Shown here: positions 16,793 to 25,848 of the stretch, in pieces
Position numbering within the stretch: the first letter of the stretch is position 1
How the letters are laid out: every line of letters starts with the position of its first letter
Source: CAYXZO01 sp964469505
GTDB taxonomy: Bacteria; Fidelibacterota; UBA8477; JABMPR01
Length of the DNA: 48,365 nucleotides
NCBI GenBank assembly: GCA_964469505.1
Contig: CAYXZO010000013.1
Location: forward strand, 1 to 48,365
Direction of reading: 5' to 3'
Program-made: the position numbers and the translations under genes
The notes under the pieces: generated by a model
Told to the model about the DNA's origin: nothing
What the model saw: the letters and a program-made list of their open reading frames with translations, nothing else
The model's database searches: none

Positions 16793-19057
16793 TTAACCGG
16801 CTTCCTGAGCATCAATCACTGCAATAGCCGTCATATTGGCCACATCCCGCACCCCGCTGGAAGCCACTTGCAGCAGGTGAACCGGTTTTTTCATACCCAC
16901 CAGGATAGGACCAATGGCTTCAGCCTTACCCAAGCGGTGTAACAGTTTATAAGCGATATTACCTGACTGCAAATCAGGGAATATCAACACGTTGGCCGCA
17001 CCATCCAGACGGGCAAAGGGATAATGCTCTTTGAGGAGCTCCGGTTCCACTGCGATGTCAGCATTCATTTCACCCTCCACCATCAGTTCCGGAGCTTTCT
17101 CCCGGAGAATTTCCACCGCACGCCGGACTTTAAGGGTATTTTCATCCTCCACGCTCCCAAAGTTGGAATAGCTCAGCATGGCCACCCGAGGTTCGATCCC
17201 GAACCGCCGGGCTTGTTCGCTCACCATCAATGCCACTTCTGCTAAAATTTCCGCAGTGGTGTTGATGTTGACCGTCACGTCAGCGCAAACCTTGATCTCA
17301 TTTTTGAAAAGCAGCAGAAACATTCCGGCCACGTGTTTAATACCCTCTTTGGGCTTGATGATTTGCAAGGCCGGCCGCAAGGTCTCCGGATACTGTTGAG
17401 TTATCCCCGAAACCAGGGCATCGGCATCTCCGGCCGCGACCATCAAAGTCCCAAAATAGTTGGGCTGGGTCACCAATCGTTGAGCCTGGTACAGGGTGAC
17501 TCCCTTCCTTTGCCGCAGGTGATAAAGCTCGCGGGCATATTCATCCCGTTTCTTATCAGTAGACGGGTCTATGATTTCCACCCCATTGAGGGATACTCCC
17601 AACTTCTCGGCTTTCTCCCGGATAACTTCGGGGTTGCCCAGTAAAATGGGATACGCCACCCCCTCATTGACCACCATCTGGCTGGCGCGAATAATGCGTT
17701 CATTTTCACCTTCGGGGTAAACCACTCGCTTGGGAGCTTTTTTAGCGCGGTTGAATAGACCTCGCATAAATTCCCTGGCCGGCCCCAGGCGGGCTTCCAG
17801 TTCTTCCCGATAGCGGTCCAAATCCACGGTGGTTTGGGCCACGCCGGTTTGCATGGCAGCCTCAGCTACGGCCGAAGCCTCCCAAATCAATACACGCGGA
17901 TCGAACGGTTTGGGAATGATGTAATCCGGACCGTACTCCAAACGATCCAGGCCATAGGCTCGGGCCACTTCGTCAGGTACATCTTCCTTAGCAAGGGCCG
18001 CCAGGGCTTTGGAGGCCGCTACTTTCATCTCTTCGTTGATTTCGGTGGCCTGTACGTCCAAAGCACCCCGGAAAATCGCCGGGAATCCCAGCACATTGTT
18101 CACCTGGTTGGGGTAATCGGAGCGACCGGTGCCCATGATGATGTCTTTGCGGGCAGCCTTGGCTTCTGGGTACGTGATTTCCGGATCAGGGTTGGCCAAG
18201 GCAAAAACGACGGGGTTCTCCGCCATGCGTTTGACATCCTCACCTGACAGTAACCCCTTCACTGACAGCCCCACAAACACGTCGGCGCCTTCCAAGGCCT
18301 CATGCACCGTTTTCAGGTTGGTCTCCACGGCAAAACGCGCTTTGTACGGATTTAAATCCGGCAGGCGGTCTTTGGAAATCACCCCTTTGGAGTCGCACAT
18401 AATTATATTCTCCCGCCTGGCTCCCAGCCGGATATAGTGCTCAGCGCAGGCGATGGCGGCCGCGCCGGCTCCTGAGAAAACTATACGCACTTCCTCGATC
18501 TTCTTACCCGCCAGCTCCAGGCCGTTCAGCAAGGCGGCGCCGGAAATAATGGCCGTCCCATGCTGGTCATCATGGAAAACGGGGATTTTCAGCAGCTTTT
18601 TCAATTGTTCTTCGATATAAAAACATTCAGGAGCTTTGATATCCTCCAGGTTGATGCCGCCGAATGTCGGCTCCAGCAATTTGACCGCAGCGATGAATTC
18701 ATCGGGATCTTCGGTGTCCAGTTCCAAATCAAAAACATCAATATCGGCAAAGCGTTTAAAAAGCACCCCCTTGCCTTCCATCACCGGCTTGCCGGCCAGG
18801 GCTCCAATATTACCTAGCCCCAGAACCGCTGTGCCATTGGTGATTACGGCTACCAGATTGGCGCGGGCAGTGTATTGAGCAGCCAAGCTGGGATCGCGTT
18901 TAATTTCCAGGCATGGATAGGCCACCCCCGGGGTGTAAGCCAGGCTCAGGTCCCGTTGAGTTTGGCAGGGTTTGGTGGGAGTAACCTCTATTTTGCCCCG
19001 GCGCGGAGCCCGGGCATGGTACTGAAGGGCGTCTTCCTTCGAAATCATGGGTGCCAT
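16793..19057 (-). CDS. maeB: Malic enzyme with phosphotransacetylase-like domain (MaeB type)
   Basis: 754-aa fusion typical of MaeB: oxidative decarboxylation of malate to pyruvate with NAD(P). Residues ~1-140 are the malic domain (LAYTPGVAYPCLEI, then TNGTAVLGLGNIGALAGKPVMEGK), ~150-400 the nucleotide-binding domain (FSGAGAAAIACAEH), and ~420-750 a phosphate acetyl/butyryltransferase-like domain (MVAAGDADALVSGITQQYPETLRPALQII). In characterised MaeB proteins the latter is regulatory rather than catalytic. Product pyruvate would feed the NifJ enzyme encoded at 25849-29436. An AAGG site precedes the start. Confidence 0.95.
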   Translation of the reverse strand: MAPMISKEDALQYHARAPRRGKIEVTPTKPCQTQRDLSLAYTPGVAYPCLEIKRDPSLAAQYTARANLVAVITNGTAVLGLGNIGALAGKPVMEGKGVLFKRFADIDVFDLELDTEDPDEFIAAVKLLEPTFGGINLEDIKAPECFYIEEQLKKLLKIPVFHDDQHGTAIISGAALLNGLELAGKKIEEVRIVFSGAGAAAIACAEHYIRLGARRENIIMCDSKGVISKDRLPDLNPYKARFAVETNLKTVHEALEGADVFVGLSVKGLLSGEDVKRMAENPVVFALANPDPEITYPEAKAARKDIIMGTGRSDYPNQVNNVLGFPAIFRGALDVQATEINEEMKVAASKALAALAKEDVPDEVARAYGLDRLEYGPDYIIPKPFDPRVLIWEASAVAEAAMQTGVAQTTVDLDRYREELEARLGPAREFMRGLFNRAKKAPKRVVYPEGENERIIRASQMVVNEGVAYPILLGNPEVIREKAEKLGVSLNGVEIIDPSTDKKRDEYARELYHLRQRKGVTLYQAQRLVTQPNYFGTLMVAAGDADALVSGITQQYPETLRPALQIIKPKEGIKHVAGMFLLLFKNEIKVCADVTVNINTTAEILAEVALMVSEQARRFGIEPRVAMLSYSNFGSVEDENTLKVRRAVEILREKAPELMVEGEMNADIAVEPELLKEHYPFARLDGAANVLIFPDLQSGNIAYKLLHRLGKAEAIGPILVGMKKPVHLLQVASSGVRDVANMTAIAVIDAQEAG

Positions 19058-19127
19058 AGGTATGTGCCTTTCGCTATTGAATTAAATTTTAACATTTACG
19101 TTCGATAATAAACCGGAAGCTTTTTGA

Positions 19128-20324
19128 TCAGGCTTCCCAGAATTCTTTCAGTTTGGCCAAACCTTCCTCAATTTGATCCACGTTTATCCCGGAATAGGCA
19201 AACCGGATAAAAACTCGCTCTTCCCCAGGTAACGGACGACCGAAGTGCTCTCGGGAGCAGAAGGACACACCGGTTTTGTATAGGGCATCATTCCGGAAGG
19301 TCGCCGAGTCGGAGTAACCTTTGCGTTGGAAAACCTCGGTAACATCGGGGAAAAGGTAAAAGGTGGTCTCCGGTTTATGGACTTTCACGCCTTCGATGTT
19401 TGCCAGTGCGGCCACCAGAACATCCCGGCGCCGCTTAAGTTCCTGTATGATGGCTTCCTGGGGCTCATCCGGGCCTTGCAGAGCCGCCAAACCGGCATAT
19501 TGCACGAAGTGATTGGTGCAGGATTCATAGTTAGTATTAAACCGGCTGATGGCTTCGATCACTTTCGTGGGTCCAATAGCTGCGCCTAAACGCCAGCCGG
19601 TCATGGCATAGCGCTTGGAGAAGGTGTACAGAATCACGGTTCTTTCTCTCATGCCCGGGAGGGATACGATACTCCGACTGGTTCCGCTGTAACGGATGTG
19701 GAAATAAGCTTCATCCGACAAAACCCATAAGTTATGGCGTTGAGCCAGTTCAGCTAGCCATTCCATCTCTTCCATGGAAGACTCTGCTCCAATGGGGTTG
19801 TGATAATTGTTATAAATAAGCACGGTAGTGCCGGCATCAAGTCGTTTTTCAATGTCTTCCCGATTGATGGCAAAGCCATCCGGCGTTGATACATACCCAT
19901 AAGGCAAGGCGCGGCCACCGAGATAATCAATCTGGGATTCATAAATGGGATAACCCGGGTTGGGATATAGCACACCATCACCTTCGTTCATTACCGCCCC
20001 CAGAAACTTACTGATGATCGGCTTACCGCCCGGCTGAATGGAGACATTCTCGGGGCCATACTTCACGCCCCGGTCCTTGCCCACATCCTCCGCCAGGGCT
20101 TCCCGCAGGGGCATAATTCCCGGTCCAGGAGCGTAACCCGTTTTCCCGTCTCGAATGGCCTTGAAGGCGGCTTCCACTATATGTTCGGGAGTGGGAATGT
20201 TCATATCACCCAGGTGGAAGGGATAAACCGTATGGCCTTTGGCTGCCCATTCGGCTGCTGCGGCTCCCACCTGGAAAGCGGTTTCAGTGCCCAGTCGGCT
20301 ATAACGTTGGGATAATTCTCTCAT
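19128..20324 (-). CDS. PLP-dependent class I/II aminotransferase
   Basis: 398-aa fold-type I aminotransferase. Features include TGYAPGPGIMPLREALA (substrate-binding region), YPNPGYPIYES, the N-Y-H-N-P-x-G turn, SDEAYF and the PLP lysine in YTFSKRYAMTGWRLG. AAGGAG lies 7 bases before the ATG. The substrate cannot be told from sequence; aspartate, alanine or aromatic amino-acid transfer are all possible. The near-identical direction and spacing to maeB suggest a common metabolic context. Confidence 0.92.
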   Translation of the reverse strand: MRELSQRYSRLGTETAFQVGAAAAEWAAKGHTVYPFHLGDMNIPTPEHIVEAAFKAIRDGKTGYAPGPGIMPLREALAEDVGKDRGVKYGPENVSIQPGGKPIISKFLGAVMNEGDGVLYPNPGYPIYESQIDYLGGRALPYGYVSTPDGFAINREDIEKRLDAGTTVLIYNNYHNPIGAESSMEEMEWLAELAQRHNLWVLSDEAYFHIRYSGTSRSIVSLPGMRERTVILYTFSKRYAMTGWRLGAAIGPTKVIEAISRFNTNYESCTNHFVQYAGLAALQGPDEPQEAIIQELKRRRDVLVAALANIEGVKVHKPETTFYLFPDVTEVFQRKGYSDSATFRNDALYKTGVSFCSREHFGRPLPGEERVFIRFAYSGINVDQIEEGLAKLKEFWEA

Positions 20325-20344
20325 TGATATGCTCCTTCACTTAC

Positions 20345-20391
20345 TAAAAAAGCACTCCGGGCTCGAAATTCTCCGGAATTTCGAGCCCGGA
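20345..20391 (-). terminator. Rho-independent terminator of the transketolase-like gene
   Basis: Perfect 16-bp inverted repeat, 20356-20371 with 20376-20391, around a 4-base loop. On the minus strand it is followed after four bases by TTTTTT (complement of 20346-20351). It lies 75 bases past the stop at 20467, in the right orientation to end that transcript, and just ahead of the aminotransferase start. Confidence 0.85.
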
Positions 20392-20466
20392 CTGATTAGC
20401 CTGACATGCATGGTTTCCCGCTTCCACCATATGGGGGACAAACAACGTGCCAGGAGTTGCAATCTC

Positions 20467-22803
20467 CTACTTTTCAGCCGGAACCATGGTCCGCAGGCGC
20501 TCCAGCCGTTGCGGACGTTCTTTTACAAACCGTTCGATGCCGGCCAACAGCCATTCCGGCGAAATATGCGCCTCCTGACAGATTTCTTCCACCGATCCAC
20601 CAGTGCGCCAGCGATTATCCCAGTCCGCTGCCATGGCATATTCCCATGCCAGCGGATTCCCGACCCAATCAACCATACCTTTTCGGGAAGTATTGGTAAT
20701 AAACGTCGAATCCATCCAATCCTGCTCGCTTACCACTTGCTTCCGGTACTCAGGCGGCTGCAATCGGAATAGTTGGGGACTTACAGCGGCTACGATTTTC
20801 ACATTCAGTTGTTTACGCTCGAGCTCCGGTAACAATCTTACGATATTGGCCGTGGTTGATGTACCTTGCACGAAAATGGTTCCCATGGGTGGTAAATCGG
20901 GATCGTAATTCCGTAACACGTAGGCTCCGCGAGCCGCTTCGAAATAAGATGGAATGCCCAATTTCTCACGATCGGGAATCTCAATGGGTGGTCTGGTCAG
21001 ATGGAGAGCAATAATAGGTGCCTTAGTTGCCAGCGCAGCTCCAATCACGGGAGCCACTTCATTATGCTCCCAGGGATAGAGATTAATAACCTGCCCCTCG
21101 GGGAAAAGCTGGGTCACCATGGGTGCAAATATGCCGAAATGGGTCCGGGAATCTTCAGCCGTTTCGGGGCCTGAATGGCCCGCGATCCACAACACTTTTC
21201 CCACCTTAATATCCGTATCCTGAGCCAGTTGACTGAAAAGCCGCATGGACCCGTATTTCAAATATGAGAATGAACCATAAGTTGAACAGGCAGTGTAAAA
21301 ACCATTGAATTCTTCGAAAGGATTGTCAGAAAAATTGACCGCCGCAATGCCGGTGGAAATTCCCGCATTGGCAAATTCGGTGATGCCTTGGGGCAATAAA
21401 CAACCTCGGGGAGATTGGTCCCGATTATAAAATCCCAATCCAGGGAAATCTTTCCAGGCTTTGGCAAAACCGGAAATGTTGGTGGAATCCGCCAGATCCG
21501 CCGACATGGCAATAAACAGAGGTCGACCATAATGCTCCACGCAGTAGGCATTGATCCAGGCCCCGAATTTTGCCAGCCCCGCTCGGTTAGGAGCTTTTGT
21601 GCCGGGCGGTAGGAATAATTCCTGCGGGTAGTTACGATAGTCAGTTAAAACGGGGTCCTGCAGTGGGTTGCGGGTTAGGTCGAAATAAACCTTGGGATTT
21701 TCTTCGGGCACTTCTTCACCCAATTCCACCAGGCGGTCGGCCACGTAATCCACCAGCTCAGGGTATTTATCGTACAGACTCATTACCCGTTCCAGGTTTA
21801 TCTGCGTCTGCTCTACGCGTTCACGGGGGTCATCCGGGCCGGACTCACCAAAACCTTCGAACTCAATGCCGTACTTTTCCATGAAGGGTCTTTTCGTCTC
21901 CCAGAACAGTGGGCTGTTGAACTTATGAGCTGCTCCATGGGATTTATTATCATAAACCCCATAACCGCGCCCTTTCCGCGTTTTAAACCATCCAGCAGTG
22001 GGGGCTTGGCTCTCCGCAGGAGCGGTCATTTTAATGAGTGTTTGCGTCACTTCCGGCCAGGAGGAACCGTGCTCGGTACCGAACACCCGCCAACCGTGAG
22101 AGCCGAACCAATCCTCCGGCGTGCCAAAGACTACACTGGAAAAAGGTCGGTCATCGATACCGTAATCGTTCCAATCAATGAGGTAATACAGATTGTGTAG
22201 TCCCAATCCCCAGGCTGAATTCATTGTTTCATGGATGACCCCGGCGGTCAGTCCCCCCTCGCCTTCCACCGCGAAAACGCGCACATCCTCGGCTCCCGCA
22301 TATTTAAGGGCAAAAGCCTCACCCGCCGCTACGGGTGAGCCATGTCCTGAAGGACCGGTATTGGCTTTAAAGAAGGAGGTCTTACCTGCCATTTCGGCAT
22401 GACCGGGTAACCCGCCGTTATGCCGGAGGGTTAACAGGTCCTCCCAGTACAGAGCTTTTTCTGGCTCACCTGCAATACGGTAGCGGATGTCGCCGGTGGC
22501 CTTAAACTTCCGCCGCAGAGCTTCATTCAATACTGCCAGTAGGGCATAGATCATGGGCACAGTGTGGCCTGCCACCAACACAAACCGATCGGCAAAGCGC
22601 TTTTCGGGATGCCGAATATCCCAACGCATAACCCCGCTCAGCATCAACGCTAGCACCATGTGTACTTTAGACCGTGAACCGCCGGGATGACCACTTTGCC
22701 TTAAATTCAGCATCAAATCAATACACTGGTCCGCCATATCTTTGAGCTTTTCCCAGTGCTCAAATTCTTTACTGAGTTGTTGAAAATCAGGTTCGCGGCG
22801 CAT
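20467..22803 (-). CDS. Divergent transketolase-family thiamine-diphosphate enzyme
   Basis: About 778 aa. The first ~300 residues have transketolase-like landmarks in modified form: GHPGGSRSKVH, VAGHTVPMIYALL, NTGPSGHGSPVAAGEAFALKY, and VEGEGGLTAGVIHETMNSA followed by IDWNDYG as the ThDP/metal-binding segment. The central pyrimidine-binding region (FIAMSADLADSTN; FSDNPFEEF) and a C-terminal transketolase-like domain follow. It is longer than classical transketolases (~660 aa) and differs from typical phosphoketolases. An ATG at 22815 is in frame, but the ATG at 22803 has GGAGG 5 bases upstream, so I chose the latter. Downstream of an Rrf2 regulator on the same strand. The exact substrate is not evident. 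Confidence 0.85.
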   Translation of the reverse strand: MRREPDFQQLSKEFEHWEKLKDMADQCIDLMLNLRQSGHPGGSRSKVHMVLALMLSGVMRWDIRHPEKRFADRFVLVAGHTVPMIYALLAVLNEALRRKFKATGDIRYRIAGEPEKALYWEDLLTLRHNGGLPGHAEMAGKTSFFKANTGPSGHGSPVAAGEAFALKYAGAEDVRVFAVEGEGGLTAGVIHETMNSAWGLGLHNLYYLIDWNDYGIDDRPFSSVVFGTPEDWFGSHGWRVFGTEHGSSWPEVTQTLIKMTAPAESQAPTAGWFKTRKGRGYGVYDNKSHGAAHKFNSPLFWETKRPFMEKYGIEFEGFGESGPDDPRERVEQTQINLERVMSLYDKYPELVDYVADRLVELGEEVPEENPKVYFDLTRNPLQDPVLTDYRNYPQELFLPPGTKAPNRAGLAKFGAWINAYCVEHYGRPLFIAMSADLADSTNISGFAKAWKDFPGLGFYNRDQSPRGCLLPQGITEFANAGISTGIAAVNFSDNPFEEFNGFYTACSTYGSFSYLKYGSMRLFSQLAQDTDIKVGKVLWIAGHSGPETAEDSRTHFGIFAPMVTQLFPEGQVINLYPWEHNEVAPVIGAALATKAPIIALHLTRPPIEIPDREKLGIPSYFEAARGAYVLRNYDPDLPPMGTIFVQGTSTTANIVRLLPELERKQLNVKIVAAVSPQLFRLQPPEYRKQVVSEQDWMDSTFITNTSRKGMVDWVGNPLAWEYAMAADWDNRWRTGGSVEEICQEAHISPEWLLAGIERFVKERPQRLERLRTMVPAEK

Positions 22804-22888
22804 AACAGCCTCCATATCTTCTTTAATTCCCTTTATTGACAGTTTAGGAAAGGAAAGGACGGCGCGTTGGGTAAACGCAGTGCGGCTC

Positions 22889-23290
22889 TTAACGGATGAG
22901 GTGCGTCAGATCGTGCTGACGCAACACATCCGCCATTGCAGCTTGAGTCTTGGCCCAGATACGATGCATACCACATTCGCCGATAAATTCGCAGAAATTG
23001 TTTTCCATCAAACATTGATTGAGCGCTAATGGTCCCTCCAGGGCTTCCACGATTTCTAGTATTTTGATTTCTTCCGGTGGACGGGCCAAACGTACCCCCC
23101 CTGCAATCCCCCGGGTTGTTTCCACAATCCCATTTTCTACCAGGGGACGAAACAGTTTACGTAAAAAAGGCTCCGGAATCTTTTGGGCTTTCGATATTTC
23201 ACCAATGCTCACCTGAGCTGAGTTACCACGGCGAACCAGATATGTTATGGCCCGGATGCCGTATTCCCCCGCTTTGGTGAGTTGAATCAT
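22889..23290 (-). CDS. Rrf2-family transcriptional regulator
   Basis: 133 aa with an N-terminal winged-helix domain (LTKAGEYGIRAITYLVRR; ISKAQKIPEPFLRKLF; GIAGGVRLARP). Three cysteines at 93, 100 and 106 (C-x6-C-x5-C) resemble the Fe-S-binding trio of IscR/NsrR-type members, so redox, iron-sulfur or nitric-oxide sensing is plausible. GAGGA lies upstream of the start. It precedes the transketolase-like gene by ~85 bases, suggesting co-transcription or local control. Nearby nifJ and nuo products are Fe-S proteins, but regulation of them is speculation. Confidence 0.93.
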   Translation of the reverse strand: MIQLTKAGEYGIRAITYLVRRGNSAQVSIGEISKAQKIPEPFLRKLFRPLVENGIVETTRGIAGGVRLARPPEEIKILEIVEALEGPLALNQCLMENNFCEFIGECGMHRIWAKTQAAMADVLRQHDLTHLIR

Positions 23291-23382
23291 CTTGTCTTTT
23301 TCCTCAACTTAATTGTTGTTACCTCTGGAACTTGTAAGCACGCCTGCAATTTATGAGAATAGAAGTCCTATTTGAAAGAAAA

Positions 23383-23562
23383 TCATAACCGGTTTAAGTG
23401 TGATTTGGATCGCAGGACTAAAGCAATTCCAGCCAGCGATGCCACCAACCCTATAAATAAGAAAATTACCTCTGTATAAGTAGCCGAGTGGGAAACAATA
23501 CTCACCCAGGCCTCTATCAGCGAAATCAAACCTATCACCAGTAATATATATCCGATGTTCAT
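23383..23562 (-). CDS. Small two-helix membrane protein
   Basis: 59 aa from the ATG at 23562, which has AGGAG three bases upstream; longer starts at 23580 and 23598 lack such a site. Two hydrophobic segments (GYILLVIGLISLIEAWVSIV and EVIFLFIGLVASLAGIALVL) are joined by a short polar loop and end in a basic tail (RSKSHLNRL). No family recognised. Between the Rrf2 gene and the M1 peptidase, all on the minus strand. Confidence 0.6.
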   Translation of the reverse strand: MNIGYILLVIGLISLIEAWVSIVSHSATYTEVIFLFIGLVASLAGIALVLRSKSHLNRL

Positions 23563-23592
23563 ATACTCCTTTAGTCCCATTGCATATTGCCC

Positions 23593-23614
23593 CCCCACTT
23601 CCTAATGAGTGGGG
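23593..23614. repeat. Short hairpin upstream of the small membrane protein
   Basis: CCCCACT (23593-23599) and AGTGGGG (23608-23614) form a 7-bp stem with an 8-base loop between the M1 peptidase stop and the small membrane-protein gene. No T-run follows on the minus strand, so it may be a leader structure, a transcript-processing site or a weak terminator. Confidence 0.4.
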
Positions 23615-23675
23615 ATGTTGCAAAAAAATTGCCAAAAGGAAAAAAGCCTCCATTTCTTGGTTATTATCTACCGTA

Positions 23676-25658
23676 TTAACGGATTAAAAGAGCTTTCAGT
23701 ACCTCAGTTCGACCAGATAAATCCCTAAACTCAATAAAATATATTCCCGACGGCAACGGAACCTTTTGCTTATTCAGAGCTTCCCAGTGGAATAAATGGC
23801 GACCCGGTAGTACCATACTAAAGTTTTCGCTCCATACCTCCCTACCCTGCAAGTCAAAAACCCGCCAATAACCCTGGAAAGGTTCCCGGTTCTCCATGAC
23901 AATGGTAAGAGTGCTATTGAATGGATTGGGGAAGGCCGCAGTTAAACGGTAACTGTCTGGCAATTGAGAAGAGGGTTGGGTATCTGTGACTTGCTGGACC
24001 TGTTTGTGAATCCAATATCCGGGATCGAATTGTACTGAAGTGGGTTGAAAGGGAAGCAGCAGCGTAAAATCCTGGGAACGAAGAGAATCCCATAAGGTCA
24101 CTAGGGTATCATCTATCTGAAAATCAATGGGCATCTTGAAAGTGGGAAAGATTCCTCCTTGGACTTGGTCGATGTGAATAGTGACTACGGAATTACCTCC
24201 TGAGTCCGGGGCCGTGGCTGCCCACCACCAGCGGTATTCGGGCCGGCTGCTACCATAGATCCACTGATCGAAAAACCAGTCCAGATCCATTCCGGAGACC
24301 GATTCCACTACATCCTGAAAATCTTCTGTAACTGCATGGGAGAATTGATATTGCTGGCGATAACTTGCTAAGGCTTCAAAAAAGTTATCGTCTCCCACGA
24401 TGTGGCGCAGCATGTGTAACACCCAAGCCCCTTTTCCATAAACAATGTAGTCGAAAATGCCCCACACATCGGTGGTGTCCTGACGATAGATAGAGCCCGT
24501 GTAAGCGTAATCCATGTTTTGCATATGGGCACGATAGGCTGATTCACCATAGAGTGCACCCCAGTAAAGTGCCTCAGAGTAAGTGGCGAAACCTTCATTC
24601 AGCCAAATGTGATGAAAGTTGGCACACGTTACTAAATCACCCCACCATTGATGAGCCAGTTCATGGGCTATGGTGTTCTCAGAGGAACTACCCATGCTGG
24701 AACAAGTTTGATGCTCCATAGCCCCACCCCAGTTGAACTGAGCCATTCCGTATTTTTCCTCTTTGAAAGGATAATCCCCGTACAGGCTGTCGTACACCTG
24801 GATCATTGTGGGAGTTCGATTCCATCGGTTGATATTGGTTTCATTGTAATAGTAAGGATACATCCAATACTGTAATGGAAGCAGTGTTCCGTCGGATAGC
24901 TCAACAGTATCCTGCCAGGTCATATACCTGGTAACGGAGACGAACACCAGGTAGGTAGTGATGGGGTAGCGATGCTGCCAATGAAAAGTTCTCAGCCCCC
25001 CAGGCGTATCAGTAACTTCCACCAGCATTCCATTTGAAACTCCGGTGAGGGTAGAATCCACCGTAATCCAAACATCCAATGAGTCAGCTTTATCAGTGGG
25101 GGTATCTTTACAAGGCCACCAGGTACGGGCCCCGTACGGCTCGCTTAACGAGGACAACATAGGATACCCCCCCTGGCTACTGAAAGAGAAGGCCTGAAAA
25201 CCAGTTTCCACTGGATGCCCATGATAAGCGATACCTACTGTGAAAACCTGCTGGGGAGGTTGGGGCTGGGTAAGGAATAGAGTCAGAATATCATTGTCAC
25301 GCTGTACAAAACTGTCAGCGAAGGTTACCGAGTCCACCACCATATTGCTGAAAAAATTGAAGTCCAGGGTATCCAACCAGCCGAGGGGATTAATGGTTAT
25401 TTCGGTGTAGCCATAAAGAATTGCATTATTGATGTCAAAGCTGAAATGCAGTTTATAACCGGTGACATCGTAATGTTCCATGTTGGGCGTCGTACTCAGA
25501 GTTTGCCAGGCTCCTGTGGATTTTGCCAAAGTTTTCAGGGATTGAGTCATATGGGGTTTTTCTAATCGTTCCTGGGCAGATGTTCCCGTACCGAGACAGA
25601 ATAATGTAATGCCTAGAATGGCCTTCGTTCGCGGCAACCATTTATAGTACTCACTCAT
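23676..25658 (-). CDS. Secreted M1-family metallopeptidase with T9SS-type C-terminal sorting domain
   Basis: 660 aa. The N-terminus has a basic start and hydrophobic stretch ending in TGTSAQE, a likely signal peptide. Gluzincin motifs are clear: GGAMEHQT (311-318, substrate N-terminus recognition), HELAHQWW (zinc ligands H332, H336) and IWLNEGF with E355 as third ligand. The last ~90 residues (FPNPFNSTLTIV; VFDLQGREVW; LPSGIYFIEFRD; final KALLIR) match type-A sorting domains that direct proteins through the type IX or related export system. Predicted role: extracellular or surface aminopeptidase for peptide scavenging. No secretion-system genes are in the window. Confidence 0.93.
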   Translation of the reverse strand: MSEYYKWLPRTKAILGITLFCLGTGTSAQERLEKPHMTQSLKTLAKSTGAWQTLSTTPNMEHYDVTGYKLHFSFDINNAILYGYTEITINPLGWLDTLDFNFFSNMVVDSVTFADSFVQRDNDILTLFLTQPQPPQQVFTVGIAYHGHPVETGFQAFSFSSQGGYPMLSSLSEPYGARTWWPCKDTPTDKADSLDVWITVDSTLTGVSNGMLVEVTDTPGGLRTFHWQHRYPITTYLVFVSVTRYMTWQDTVELSDGTLLPLQYWMYPYYYNETNINRWNRTPTMIQVYDSLYGDYPFKEEKYGMAQFNWGGAMEHQTCSSMGSSSENTIAHELAHQWWGDLVTCANFHHIWLNEGFATYSEALYWGALYGESAYRAHMQNMDYAYTGSIYRQDTTDVWGIFDYIVYGKGAWVLHMLRHIVGDDNFFEALASYRQQYQFSHAVTEDFQDVVESVSGMDLDWFFDQWIYGSSRPEYRWWWAATAPDSGGNSVVTIHIDQVQGGIFPTFKMPIDFQIDDTLVTLWDSLRSQDFTLLLPFQPTSVQFDPGYWIHKQVQQVTDTQPSSQLPDSYRLTAAFPNPFNSTLTIVMENREPFQGYWRVFDLQGREVWSENFSMVLPGRHLFHWEALNKQKVPLPSGIYFIEFRDLSGRTEVLKALLIR

Positions 25659-25768
25659 ACTGGATACCCCCTTTCTGGGAAATAAAGCTATAAACCATCG
25701 AAGAGTAGTAAAAATTAGATAAAGATTATCTATTGCCTTTCCCGGCTTTCGTCTATAGTCAATTTGCT

Positions 25769-25805
25769 AACCCCCATCGTCGAAGCTATTTCGACGATGG
25801 GGGTT
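25769..25805 (-). terminator. Strong hairpin downstream of nifJ
   Basis: Perfect 16-bp inverted repeat, 25769-25784 (AACCCCCATCGTCGAA) with 25790-25805, around a 5-base loop, 44 bases past the nifJ stop. The T-run is weak on the minus strand (GGTTAGCAAATT) and better on the plus strand (GGTTTTCCC). Position favours ending nifJ transcription before the M1 peptidase. Confidence 0.75.
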
Positions 25806-25848
25806 TTCCCAAAAATTACCTTTCCGCGCTGTAATAAGCCAATGCTGG

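Noticed and set aside
23351..23653. 100-codon frame overlapping the small membrane protein
   Set aside because: Different reading frame, fewer protein-like features and no ribosome site; the 59-aa frame is better supported.
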